The notes: generated by a model not told the origin, from the sequence alone. 64,000 nucleotides of DNA from Panacagrimonas perspica (GCF_004364935.1 NZ_SOBT01000008.1:995534-1059533), one strand, 5' to 3'; positions 53,265 to 61,390 are shown, numbered from the stretch's first letter. A program made the numbers and translations.

Positions 53265-54289
53265 AGCGGCACCTGATGAAACTGTTCTTCACCGCGCTGC
53301 TGCTTGCGGTTGCCGCCGGACTCGTCCTGATGGATGCGCGGCGCGAGCTGCTCAGCCCGCTTGCGATCGCGGAGCACCAGACCCTGGAGCTGCGCCCTGG
53401 GAGCAGGCTGCGCGAAGCGGTCGTGATCATGCGCGAGCGCGGCCTGTTCACCACGTCCAGACAGGGTCTTTATCTCGAGTTCTGGGCGCGTGCGAACGGG
53501 CAGGCGGCTCTGATCAAGGCAGGCGAGTACGCACTGGATCCGGGGCTTTCGAGTCTCGACGTGCTGTCGCTGCTCATCGGGGGCAAGACGCTGATGCATG
53601 AACTGCGGATCGTCGAGGGCCTGCGCTTCGATCAGGCGATGAAATTGATCGCCGATCATCCAGTCCTCGTGCACACGCTGACGGACACGCGGCCAGAGAC
53701 CGTGATGATCGCCATGGGGCAGGCCAAGATGCATCCGGAAGGTCGGTTCTTCCCGGATACGTACCGGTTCCCCAAGGGCACGACCGATGTCGTTATCCTC
53801 AAGCAGGCGTTCGACGCGATGAATCGCGTGCTCCAGGAGAGCTGGGCGAAGCGGGCGCCAGATCTTCCTTATGCGCGGGCGGACGATGCGTTGACGATGG
53901 CTTCGATCGTGGAAAAGGAAACAGGTCTTGGCGAAGAACGCGGTCGCATCGCGGGCGTGTTCGTGCGCCGGCTGAAGATGGGGATGCGCCTGCAGACGGA
54001 TCCGACGGTGATCTATGGCATCGGCGAGACCTTTGACGGGAATCTGCGCAAGCGCGATCTGCTCGCCGATGGTCCGTACAACACCTACATGCGCGTCGGC
54101 CTGCCGCCGACTCCGATCTGCCTGCCCGGGCGGGCCGCGATCGAGGCATCAATGAACCCAGCCGCGGGGACGGAGTTGTTCTTCGTCGCGCGCGGCGACG
54201 GCTCGCACCAGTTTTCGGCGACGCTGGCCGAACACGACGCGGCCGTTCGCCAGTTCCAGTTGCGTGGCGTGTCTGGATCGGGCGAATGA
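53261..54289 (+). CDS. mltG: Endolytic murein transglycosylase
   Basis: 342 aa from MKRHLMKLFFTALLLAVAAGLVL, a signal anchor; the ATG at 53249 lies inside pabC. LysM-like region, then the YceG domain with RFFPDTYRF, the catalytic Glu in MASIVEKETGLGEERGRIAGVF, LQTDPTVIYG and GRAAIEASMNPAAGTELFFVARGDGSHQFS. Cleaves nascent peptidoglycan in the periplasm. Overlaps pabC and tmk. Confidence 0.97.
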   Translation: MKRHLMKLFFTALLLAVAAGLVLMDARRELLSPLAIAEHQTLELRPGSRLREAVVIMRERGLFTTSRQGLYLEFWARANGQAALIKAGEYALDPGLSSLDVLSLLIGGKTLMHELRIVEGLRFDQAMKLIADHPVLVHTLTDTRPETVMIAMGQAKMHPEGRFFPDTYRFPKGTTDVVILKQAFDAMNRVLQESWAKRAPDLPYARADDALTMASIVEKETGLGEERGRIAGVFVRRLKMGMRLQTDPTVIYGIGETFDGNLRKRDLLADGPYNTYMRVGLPPTPICLPGRAAIEASMNPAAGTELFFVARGDGSHQFSATLAEHDAAVRQFQLRGVSGSGE

Positions 54290-54912
54290 ACGTTCGCGGC
54301 CGATTCGTCACGCTGGAAGGCGGCGAGGGTGCCGGCAAGTCCACGCACCTCCAGTACATCGCGGCTTGGCTCGAACAGCGCGGTCGCATCGTGGTGCAGA
54401 CGCGCGAGCCCGGCGGCTCGCCGCTCGCGGAGGCCGTTCGCGGCATCGTCCTGGGTGACTGGGCCGAAGGCGTGAATGCGCAGACCGAGCTGCTGCTGAT
54501 GTTCGCGGCACGCGCGGCGCATGTCGCCTATCGCATCGAACCCGCATTGATTCGTGGTGAAGACGTGATCTGCGATCGCTTCGTGGATGCTAGTTGGGCC
54601 TACCAGGGCGCAGGGCGGGGGATCGAGGCCGAACACTTGGTCGCTCTCGAAAAGCTCGCGCTACAGGGCGTCCGACCGGACCTCACCATCGTGTTCGATC
54701 TGTCGCCCGAAATCGGACTGGCGCGCGCGAAGAATCGGGGTGATGCCAATCGGTTTGAAGAAGAGAGCATGGCCTTCATGTCGCGTGTACGCGCGGCGTA
54801 CCTGGAACGCGCGAAGGCGGATCCCGGTCGATACGCCGTCATCGATGCTTCGCGCCCGTTGGTCGACGTGCAGATCGAACTGGCTCGCCTGCTCGAGCTG
54901 CGACTCGCATGA
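54286..54912 (+). CDS. tmk: Thymidylate kinase
   Basis: 208 aa. P-loop EGGEGAGKSTHLQYIA, the REPGGSPLAE (DRX-like) motif, DRFVDASWAYQGAGRG and a lid with RAKNRGDANRFEEES. Phosphorylates dTMP to dTDP. ATGA overlaps on both sides with mltG and holB. Confidence 0.97.
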   Translation: MNVRGRFVTLEGGEGAGKSTHLQYIAAWLEQRGRIVVQTREPGGSPLAEAVRGIVLGDWAEGVNAQTELLLMFAARAAHVAYRIEPALIRGEDVICDRFVDASWAYQGAGRGIEAEHLVALEKLALQGVRPDLTIVFDLSPEIGLARAKNRGDANRFEEESMAFMSRVRAAYLERAKADPGRYAVIDASRPLVDVQIELARLLELRLA

Positions 54913-55913
54913 CTGTGATGAGCGACGAATTGCCGTGGCAGGCGGAGCTGTGGAGCCGCATCAACGAGGCACGCCGCGGAGGACGCCTTGGCCACGCGCT
55001 GCTGCTCGCGGGTCCTGCCGGCGTCGGTAAACGGAGCTTCGCGCGACGTTTGTCGGCCAGCCTGATGTGCGAGGCGCGTGCCGAAGACGGTCGTGCTTGT
55101 GGCGCCTGTCGCGGTTGCGTGCAGGTGGCGGCAGGCTCGCATCCCAACCTGACGTGGATGACGCGCGAGTACAACGAGAAGACCGAAAAGGAAAAGCGCG
55201 ACATCTCGATGGATCAGCTCCGCACGATGATGGAGCGCCTGAGTCTCGCGAGTCACTACGGACAGGCGAGGGTGGTCGTCATCGACCCGGCGGACGCGCT
55301 CAACGTCAACGGCGTGAATGCCGTGCTCAAGACGGTCGAGGAACCGCCGGCCGGGCTGCACATCCTGCTGATATCGGAGCGGCCTATGGCGCTGGCGCCG
55401 ACGCTCCGGAGTCGATGCCAGCGGCTCACGTTCCAGATTCCGCCGGCAGACGAGGCGCAAGCCTGGCTTCGCGCCCAGGTATCCAATATCGATGCGGCGG
55501 CTGCACTGCACGAAGCGAATGGCGCTCCGCTGTCAGCGCTCGAAGCACGCGAGTCGGGGGCTTCGGAGCTGCATCGCACCTGGCGCGACCAGTTGCTGGC
55601 CGTTGCGAACCAGAAGTCCGACCCCTTGGTGACGGCTGGCAGATTGGCGCCGGCCGGCAGCAAGCTGTCCGCCGACATGGTTCAGGACTGGTTGCGGCAG
55701 TTCCAGCGCACGCTGCATCAACTGCTGCGTTCACTCGCTGGCGTCAGTGACGAGCGCACGTTTGCGACGGTGGCGACGCGCCTGGGTCCCGGCCACATCG
55801 AGCAGCTGCTGGTCGAGATCATCGAGAGCCAGCGTCGCGTCCATGGCAATGCCAATCCGCAACTCGCGGTCGAATCTCTTATGATTTCCTGGTGGCGCCG
55901 CAATGCGCCTTGA
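54909..55913 (+). CDS. holB: DNA polymerase III subunit delta prime
   Basis: 334 aa. AAA+ clamp-loader subunit. LLAGPAGVGKRSFAR (P-loop), zinc module CEARAEDGRACGACRGC, RVVVIDPADALNVNGVNAVLKTVEEPP, and SRCQRLTF in the sensor region. Start overlaps the tmk stop. Part of the clamp loader for replication. Confidence 0.94.
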   Translation: MTVMSDELPWQAELWSRINEARRGGRLGHALLLAGPAGVGKRSFARRLSASLMCEARAEDGRACGACRGCVQVAAGSHPNLTWMTREYNEKTEKEKRDISMDQLRTMMERLSLASHYGQARVVVIDPADALNVNGVNAVLKTVEEPPAGLHILLISERPMALAPTLRSRCQRLTFQIPPADEAQAWLRAQVSNIDAAAALHEANGAPLSALEARESGASELHRTWRDQLLAVANQKSDPLVTAGRLAPAGSKLSADMVQDWLRQFQRTLHQLLRSLAGVSDERTFATVATRLGPGHIEQLLVEIIESQRRVHGNANPQLAVESLMISWWRRNAP

Positions 55914-55943
55914 CCCGCCGGTTTTGCGAAGGATCCACAGCGC

Positions 55944-56309
55944 ATGAGTACCCCCCCCCCGCGGCCAGGCGGTGCTCAGCCCGGCATCCTGACCTTGAAC
56001 ATCAAGGACAAGAGCGCGCTGTTCGCCGCGTACATGCCGTTCATTCGCAATGGGGGGCTGTTCATTCCGACCAGCAAGGAATACCGGCTGGGCGACGAGG
56101 TATTCATCCTGCTCACGTTGATGGACAGCGCGGAGCGCCTGCCCGTCGCAGGGAAGGTGGTCTGGGTGACGCCGCGCGCAGCGCAAGGCAAGAGAGTGCA
56201 GGGCATCGGCGTGCAGTTCAGCCTGCAGGATGGCGGCACGACCCAGCAGAAGATCGAATCGCAGCTTGCCGGTACCGCCGGCTTCGACCGCCCGACGCAG
56301 ACGATGTGA
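55944..56309 (+). CDS. pilZ: PilZ-domain type IV pilus assembly protein
   Basis: 121 aa. Matches PilZ sensu stricto: LNIKDKSALFAAYMPFIRNGGLFIPT, RLGDEVFILLTLMD, ERLPVAGKVVWVTP and GIGVQFS. Like other PilZ proteins of this subgroup it lacks the RxxxR c-di-GMP motif, so it probably works through FimX/PilB rather than binding c-di-GMP. A run of ten C at 55951-55960 follows the start codon by 5 bases and encodes the Pro-rich N-terminus. Conserved neighbour of holB. Confidence 0.94.
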   Translation: MSTPPPRPGGAQPGILTLNIKDKSALFAAYMPFIRNGGLFIPTSKEYRLGDEVFILLTLMDSAERLPVAGKVVWVTPRAAQGKRVQGIGVQFSLQDGGTTQQKIESQLAGTAGFDRPTQTM

Positions 56310-56329
56310 TCTGCGTCCTTCGGCGCCCC

Positions 56330-57379
56330 CTAAGAGGCGTCGTTGAGTCCTGGCGACAGCATGTATGCCTCGTAGCCCTTGTGGGTCAGCACGAACGACG
56401 CCACCGAGCTGCGCCGGCCGGTGTCGCAGATGCAGATGACGCTCTTGTCCTGCGGCAACTGCGACAGGCGCATGCGTAGCATGTAGAGCGGAATGTTGAT
56501 GGCGCCGCCGATGCTGCCGTTCTGGAATTCGCTGGGAAGGCGCACGTCGAGGTAGCAGCCGCCCTTGTTCTTGATCAGGGCGTCGGCTTCCGCGCGGGAC
56601 AGGCGGCGTGTCAGCGGCTCGTTCAGCAGTTTCCGAAAATCTTCCTTGGCCAGGCGCATCAGCGAGCCGCGCGTCAGCATCGTGACGGTGGCATTTCTGG
56701 GCGCGTCCGAAATCAACGCTTCTTCGCCGAAGCAGGAGCCCGTCTCCAGCTCGGCCAGGCGCACCGCCTTCTGGCCGGGCTGCTCGCGGGTCACGATGCA
56801 GCGCCCTTCGGTGATCACATAGAAGAAGTCGCCGGTCTGGCCCTGCGAGACGATCGTCTGGCCGGGTACCGTGTTGACCTTCTCCATGCGCATGAAGATC
56901 GCCTGCAGGTTCGCAGGCGGCACCTGCTGGAACGCCGGCGTATGCAACAGGCGGGTCATCCAGTCGTCCGAATCGCTGGTGGAAGTCGAATCGACTTCCC
57001 CGACCTCGAGCGCATCCGTCTGGTCCCACGTCAGCATCACGTCGAGCAGATGGTTGTCGACGGCCACGCAGCGGACATCGGTTACGCAATAAGCGTCGTT
57101 TTTACGGGGGGACTGATGAGGCAGGCGGTGCTGGGCTTGTACGGTCTCACCCACCAGCCGGCTGAGAACCTCACCTGTAGGGCTCCGGATCTCGATCTGG
57201 CCTTCGAGCAGATAGAGCGCATGCTCCGCGGGGTCGCCAGTCCGAAACAAGAAGTCGCCCGCTTTTGCGTCCACCAACATGGCGTTACGGGCGAGGTCGC
57301 GCTTGCTCTCCGGCCTCAGGGCGCCCATGGGGATGAGCTTGGCCAACAGTTCCGAAGTAAGGGTTGGAGCAGGGGTCAT
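56330..57379 (-). CDS. Cyclic-nucleotide-binding and rhodanese-domain protein
   Basis: 349 aa from MTPAPTLTSELLAKLIP; upstream frame not conserved. Two cNMP-binding modules: a first at about 15-115 (AKAGDFLFRTGDPAEHALYLLEGQIEI) and a second at about 140-250 (VPGQTIVSQGQTGDFFYVITEGRCIVTRE, GSCFGEEALISDAPRNATVT). The C-terminal rhodanese domain (about 265-349) has YLDVRLPSEFQNGSIGGAINIPL and the active-site Cys in CDTGRRS. Probably a cytoplasmic sensor; ligand unknown. Convergent to pilZ, divergent from dksA. Confidence 0.9.
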   Translation of the reverse strand: MTPAPTLTSELLAKLIPMGALRPESKRDLARNAMLVDAKAGDFLFRTGDPAEHALYLLEGQIEIRSPTGEVLSRLVGETVQAQHRLPHQSPRKNDAYCVTDVRCVAVDNHLLDVMLTWDQTDALEVGEVDSTSTSDSDDWMTRLLHTPAFQQVPPANLQAIFMRMEKVNTVPGQTIVSQGQTGDFFYVITEGRCIVTREQPGQKAVRLAELETGSCFGEEALISDAPRNATVTMLTRGSLMRLAKEDFRKLLNEPLTRRLSRAEADALIKNKGGCYLDVRLPSEFQNGSIGGAINIPLYMLRMRLSQLPQDKSVICICDTGRRSSVASFVLTHKGYEAYMLSPGLNDAS

Positions 57380-57556
57380 GCAGTTGCTCTCGCGGCAGAC
57401 GACTTGTGCCAGAATCCCGTTTTCGCCTGCCGTGCAGCGCGGTGGCGTTCTTGTTCCGTGACGATACACCACGAACGGCTAGGGCGAAATTGTTGGGAGA
57501 AACTGGCAAGAAGCCAGCAGATCAATATCGATAAGGAGCCGGTCCGGAGACACCCC

Positions 57557-58366
57557 ATGGCCAAGAGCACGCCCAAGAAGAAGGCCGCGCCAGCGGCGAA
57601 ACGTCCGGCTCCCAAACCTGTCGCGAAGAAGGCCGCCGCCAAGCCGAAGCCGGCTGCCAAGAAGGTGGCTCCGGCCAAGAAGGTGGCTTCGAAGCCAGCC
57701 CCAAAGGCGAAACCGGTCGCCAAGGCAAAGCCTGCTCCGAAGCCAGTCCCAAAAGCCAAGCCGGTCGCCAAGGCCAAGCCGGCGAAGCCTGTCGCGAAGC
57801 CGAAGAGCACGCAAATGGTGGCGCCCAAACCCGCTGCCAAACGACCTGTTGCGGTAAGTCATCGGCCTCAGGCCAGTGCCGTTGCGGTTCAGGCGCGGCC
57901 GACGAAACCCGCTGCCACCCCGGTACGCCAACGTTCGGTCGAGTTGCCGAGTGGAGTTTCTCTGTCCGAAGACCAGATCCGCCGGGCGCCGGAGTCCGCG
58001 TACATGAACGACAACCAGTTGTCGTTCTTCCAGGAGCGGCTGCTGCAGATGCGGGGTGAAGTCCTGGCGCGCGAGTTGGACGTCAAGGAGCGGCTCCACC
58101 AGCGTGAGGTGTTTGCCGATCCCGCAGACCGCGCTAGCGCTGAAGAAGAACACTGGCTGGACCTGCGCCTGCGTGAACGCGAGTCCTTGTTGCTGAAGAA
58201 GATTGATGACGCGCTTCGCCGGATCCGGGATCGTGAATACGGGTACTGCGAGAAGACCGGCGAGGCGATCGGCATCGCCAGACTGCTTGCGCGTCCCACG
58301 GCGACCGTTTGCGTGGATATCAAGGGCCAGGACGAACGAGCCGAATCCCAGTATCGGGATCGCTAG
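57557..58366 (+). CDS. dksA: RNA polymerase-binding transcription factor DksA with Ala/Lys/Pro-rich extension
   Basis: 269 aa. The first 115 residues are a basic Lys/Pro/Ala repeat (KAKPVAKAKPAPKPVPKAKP-like), as in Xanthomonas DksA. The core from about 135 has the coiled coil (FFQERLLQMRGEVLARELD ... FADPADRASAEEE with the two tip Asp residues) and the C-terminal zinc-finger region YGYCEKTGEAIGIARLLARP then CVDIKG. Two of the four zinc Cys are replaced (CEKT for CxxC, CVDI for CxxC), as in zinc-independent DksA2-type proteins. Mediates the ppGpp stringent response on RNA polymerase. Confidence 0.93.
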   Translation: MAKSTPKKKAAPAAKRPAPKPVAKKAAAKPKPAAKKVAPAKKVASKPAPKAKPVAKAKPAPKPVPKAKPVAKAKPAKPVAKPKSTQMVAPKPAAKRPVAVSHRPQASAVAVQARPTKPAATPVRQRSVELPSGVSLSEDQIRRAPESAYMNDNQLSFFQERLLQMRGEVLARELDVKERLHQREVFADPADRASAEEEHWLDLRLRERESLLLKKIDDALRRIRDREYGYCEKTGEAIGIARLLARPTATVCVDIKGQDERAESQYRDR

Positions 58367-58622
58367 GCGCTTCAGGCGGCAGCAATGCTCCGCGTCGGCG
58401 TACGCGTAGACGTCCTAGGCGCGCGTCGCTCCAGTCCGCCCGGGCTCCGTGCCATCGAGGTGTAGACGCGTTCACGTGCTTCTGAGCGCACAAATTTCCA
58501 GGCGCTCGACAGTGCCAGTGGTGGAGAGTCTCAGCGCATCTGGCTGTAGCCGCGTCTGCGACGCGCGAAGTCTTGGGGCCGTCCGTATTTCATCTGGCGT
58601 CGTTTGCAGCAGTTAGATTTTA
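58367..58622. other. Intergenic region without a convincing gene
   Basis: About 256 bp between dksA and the dif-like repeat. No tRNA-like fold or conserved frame seen. A 20-codon minus-strand frame near 58545-58610 (MKYGRPQDFARRRRGYSQMR) is noted but too short to call. Confidence 0.5.
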
Positions 58623-58639
58623 ATTGGACGCATTGAATA
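58623..58639. repeat. Left 17-bp direct repeat (dif-like XerC half and centre)
   Basis: ATTGGACGCATTGAATA, identical to 60378-60394. In the right copy it continues into TTATGTTAAAT, the XerD half-site of gammaproteobacterial dif; here it continues GATCAGATAAA instead. The two copies flank a three-gene minus-strand operon. Confidence 0.75.
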
Positions 58640-58669
58640 GATCAGATAAAGATTGACCGTTCATACGAT

Positions 58670-59104
58670 TCAGTATCCTCCAGTTGAGTACTTCCGTTTC
58701 TTCGAAGAGTGCGCCCAGTCGTTGTAACTATCTGGAATAAAAGGCCATTGGCCGAGTCCGACCATCAGCCAGAAGTGCCTGGACTGCCGGTTTTTCGCGT
58801 TATCGGCCATCGCATGGGCGAGGGCGGTGAAAGGCTGCGTGTCCAACAGCCGGGCGAGCCGTACAGCAGATTCTGGCGTTAGCCGTCGACGTCCCTTTCG
58901 CACGTCGCTGAGGCGCTGAGGGGTGATGTGCAGCTCGCGCGCTGTGGCCCAGTCGGACCCCGTTTTCCCCTTTGCTTGGTCCAGCCGGATGTTTGCCAAT
59001 CGCTGCAGGTGCTGCCGGCGTTTTTCGAGCAGCTGCGCTCTCAGCACTAGCTCCATGAGCTGGCTTGGCGTGTACGCCCGCCGCTTGGCGTCTAGAGGGA
59101 TCAT
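58670..59104 (-). CDS. Phage-type HTH protein (DUF3693-like)
   Basis: 144 aa. Helix-turn-helix within GSDWATARELHITPQRLSDVRKGRRRLTPESAVRLARLLD (about 50-90), followed by a helix and HFWLMVGLG, the layout of small phage regulators of the DUF3693 type. The neighbour 59101-60015 shares the same plan (G-D-x ... LS-x-x-R-x-G ... ARL-x-x-LLD ... FW), so they are paralogues. ATGA overlap with it. Function as a repressor/activator pair of a mobile element is inferred. Confidence 0.65.
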   Translation of the reverse strand: MIPLDAKRRAYTPSQLMELVLRAQLLEKRRQHLQRLANIRLDQAKGKTGSDWATARELHITPQRLSDVRKGRRRLTPESAVRLARLLDTQPFTALAHAMADNAKNRQSRHFWLMVGLGQWPFIPDSYNDWAHSSKKRKYSTGGY

Positions 59105-60015
59105 GGCGCCATCTCCGAAGCCTTCCCGGGGGTGTGGGGCGGAAGCCCCACGGATGGCCTGGCTGCTAGCTCATAACCGTCGCTTATCCCGCGGGCGGGG
59201 CCTTTGGGCTGCGCTAGCTCTGCTCGCGCCTCGGTGACGTTCTTGGCTTCTTCAGGGGCCAGCTCGAGATCGGGGGCAAGGAGGGTCCCGACCTTCTCGA
59301 GAGCTGGCCCCTGTTCCGCTGCCTTCCCGGCTTCAAAAGGGGTGGGGTCCGCCGAGGACGCGGAAGCGAGGCACGAGCGCACGCGCCCGCAGGTGGCCCC
59401 GCCTTCTTGGCTGTGCAGGTCCCTAGTATTACCTGCACAAAGTACCAATGAGTGTGACTCTCGGGCCTCGTTGGCAGGGGGTCCTGAGGCGTCCGGGTCC
59501 CTAGTATTACCCGGACAAATGCTCACCGATAAGCAATTCGGAGCTATCGCCCTCGGTTCTATCCCACGGGCTTTGAGCTTCCGCACCTGCTTCGCCCAGG
59601 TCGATTTCGGGGTCATCTCCTTCACCCGTTCGTACCCTAAGACCTCGATCGATTTTTGGAATCCGACGCTGGATCTCCATCCCGTGTATGCGGTGGGTGC
59701 TTTCGGCAGCTCGGAGGCCTTGTCTCCATTCGGGCCGACCGTTCGATATCGCTTTTTTAGTTCGGCGAATCGGTGTTTCCAGAACACCGATTCTTCGGTC
59801 GTCCGGCTGTTCTCGATGAGCACCTGGACGACTCCAACCCACCAGTGTTTGTCGAGCAGCTCGCTTAGGCGCGCTGCGTGGTACACGCGCATCGGACAGC
59901 TTCCGTCGCGGATTTTCGACAGCGTGCTTTGGCAGATTCCTAGATCTTGCGAGATCTGTAGATCAGTCCCGGCAAGGGCCTTTGCAGCGTTCAGGAGACG
60001 CACGCCGATGCTCAT
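59101..60015 (-). CDS. HTH protein with long C-terminal region
   Basis: 304 aa. N-terminal HTH (LAGTDLQISQDLGICQSTLSKIRDG) and ARLSELLDKHWW ... EESVFWKHRF, paralogous to the downstream gene. The C-terminal 150 residues are low-conservation and contain a repeated C[PA]GNTRD motif created by two hairpins with identical loops at 59412-59439 and 59491-59516. The frame could be partly non-coding there. Overlaps both neighbours by ATGA. Confidence 0.6.
   Translation of the reverse strand: MSIGVRLLNAAKALAGTDLQISQDLGICQSTLSKIRDGSCPMRVYHAARLSELLDKHWWVGVVQVLIENSRTTEESVFWKHRFAELKKRYRTVGPNGDKASELPKAPTAYTGWRSSVGFQKSIEVLGYERVKEMTPKSTWAKQVRKLKARGIEPRAIAPNCLSVSICPGNTRDPDASGPPANEARESHSLVLCAGNTRDLHSQEGGATCGRVRSCLASASSADPTPFEAGKAAEQGPALEKVGTLLAPDLELAPEEAKNVTEARAELAQPKGPARGISDGYELAARPSVGLPPHTPGKASEMAP
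59412..59439. repeat. Hairpin A with conserved loop
   Basis: 9-bp stem TGTGCAGGT/ACCTGCACA around the 10-nt loop CCCTAGTATT. The loop is identical to that of hairpin B 69 bp away while the stem bases differ compensatorily. Confidence 0.8.
59491..59516. repeat. Hairpin B with conserved loop
   Basis: 8-bp stem GTCCGGGT/ACCCGGAC around the loop CCCTAGTATT, the same loop as hairpin A. On the minus strand both are preceded by TTTGT and share the core GGTAATACTAGGGACC. Confidence 0.8.
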
Positions 60016-60284
60016 GGCGTGTCCTCCGGGTCAGTCCGAACTAGCGCCTCAAAAACGCCCGTTGCCAGCGTGGTTTCGATCACGCTGCGTGTCTTTGCCG
60101 TCATCGTTTCCCGATCCCCGAGCTGGATCACCTTCAAGAGCCTTGATGCTGCTGCGCTCAGCTCGTTGGACGCGTAACCAATCTGCCGTCGTGCTTCTGA
60201 GCGTGCCGTCGACGGCAGGGCCTCGATGGCTGCATCAAACGATCGTGAATAGGCGGCGTACGCCCGTCGTGTTTGGCGCTCCAA
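60012..60284 (-). CDS. Small hypothetical helical protein
   Basis: 90 aa, helical, Ala/Arg-rich (AAYSRSFDAAIEALPSTARSEARRQIGYASNELSAAASRLL). First gene of the three-gene operon flanked by dif-like repeats; overlaps the next gene by ATGA. No family recognised. Confidence 0.6.
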   Translation of the reverse strand: MERQTRRAYAAYSRSFDAAIEALPSTARSEARRQIGYASNELSAAASRLLKVIQLGDRETMTAKTRSVIETTLATGVFEALVRTDPEDTP

Positions 60285-60377
60285 AAGGTCCGCTGGCCAA
60301 TCCTGCGTCGATGTTTCCCACGTCAGTTCTGGACGGTCTGTTCGGAGTCGCGCGCGCCTCGGTCCTTTCTGCTTCGC

Positions 60378-60405
60378 ATTGGACGCATTGAATATTATGT
60401 TAAAT
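60378..60405. other. dif-like XerC/XerD recombination site
   Basis: 28 bp: 11-bp left half ATTGGACGCAT, 6-bp centre TGAATA, 11-bp right half TTATGTTAAAT. The right half is identical to the XerD-binding arm of E. coli/gammaproteobacterial dif, and the centre differs from TGTATA by one base. The left half diverges from the dif XerC arm but is repeated exactly at 58623. Flanks an accessory operon as in Xer-exploiting integrative elements. Confidence 0.6.
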
Positions 60406-60493
60406 ATAAAATCATCAGCAATTGGACTGCTCCGCGACTTGGTTGTGTACCTCGTGTCGGCGCATCTTCTTTGAAGGCGCCGTTTGCTAGTTA

Positions 60494-60516
60494 ATGACGC
60501 AGCCGCCCTGCGTCAT
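60494..60516. repeat. Hairpin in the intergenic region 60406-60604
   Basis: 9-bp arms ATGACGCAG/CTGCGTCAT, loop CCGCC. It may be a terminator for flanking minus-strand genes; no long T-run follows. The rest of the 200-bp AT-rich gap holds no gene that I can support. A bulged hairpin with the related GCGCAGGGCGAAGCC lies near 60578-60603. Confidence 0.55.
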
Positions 60517-60604
60517 CTTTAAGTAGACGCCGACCCCGACCGTTTCTTGAGTCGATTCAGGCGCTTTATCTCTAAAGGCGACGCAGGCTTCGCCCTGCGC
60601 GGAC

Positions 60605-60850
60605 TTATCTTGGCTTCCGCCCCAGCTTGCTGGCGATCAAATCGTTCAGCGACGCCTTCTTCGCTTGCTCCAGCAGCGTACCGAGGTGCATATCGCTACG
60701 GACCCCGAAGTCGCGGCTGTATTTCTGTTCGATCGTGCCTACGCGCACGTCGTCCCGTTTGTCCCTGAGCTGGCCTGACTTGTTCCTCGCGCGGATCCCG
60801 CGCATTCCAGGAGCGTCCTTGGTGTCGGTCTCGGCTGTTTCCCCGCGCAT
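60605..60850 (-). CDS. Small basic hypothetical protein
   Basis: 81 aa, with a possible later start at 60805. RDKRDDVRVGTIEQKYSRDFGVRSDMHLGTLLEQAKKASLNDLI has the look of small island-borne proteins carrying an R-S-D-x-x-L-G-T-L motif. Codon use is less GC-biased than neighbours. Function unknown. Confidence 0.5.
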   Translation of the reverse strand: MRGETAETDTKDAPGMRGIRARNKSGQLRDKRDDVRVGTIEQKYSRDFGVRSDMHLGTLLEQAKKASLNDLIASKLGRKPR

Positions 60851-61390
60851 TCAAGGACGCAAACTTGCCAAAGCGCTGCGCAGTGAAATGGGCGGTGCCT
60901 TGAAGCCGGAAAGGCGTTGATCGTCAAACAAGTTTGGACATACCCACGCGCAAGCCATTCGATGCCAGCGGCCCGCCAGACCTTCGTCCCTGAGGTCTAA
61001 TCGCGCCTCGGCGTCGCGGCGCAGTGCCTGAATGGGCTCTTTCCGCCACGCGAATTCGCGCCTTTTTTTGTCGCGCAGGCCCGCGCGCCTCGATCTGCGG
61101 CAAGCCACTCCTCGTAGAAAGTTGATCGCGTGCCTCTTTCGGCCTAATCGGCGCACACACAGTTGGTCTGATGCGCAAACGACCGCGCGAACCGACGCAT
61201 GCTTTGGCCTGGACACAGACGCCGAGGGGCTATCGCACAGCTATTCCGCTCCAGCACCGTGCGGATGTTTTCGAAGCGAGCCTCAATGTCACCCTTCGGA
61301 AAGCTAATCGTGTCCAGTTGGCGTAACGCCGACGAACTGGCGGTCGTCCCTGCCACCCGGCGTAGGCAGCCGTCCGTACACAACGCCCGC
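60851..61390. other. 540-bp region without a supportable gene
   Basis: Short overlapping frames occur on both strands, none with a recognisable domain or consistent start. Two near-copies of CCCGCGCATTC[CA]AGGA lie at 60798-60816 and 60842-60860. Possibly decayed mobile DNA. Confidence 0.45.

Noticed and set aside
58545-58610. 20-codon minus-strand frame MKYGRPQDFARRRRGYSQMR
   Set aside because: Basic peptide with a start and stop, but too short and without a ribosome site to support a gene; noted because it lies beside the dif-like repeat.
59204-60391. 395-aa plus-strand frame across the HTH genes
   Set aside because: Antisense to two coupled genes with HTH motifs; Ser/Arg-rich composition typical of a shadow.
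60851-61216. 121-aa minus-strand frame between small island genes
   Set aside because: Arg/Cys-rich, overlapping frames on both strands are equally open, no domain or start support.
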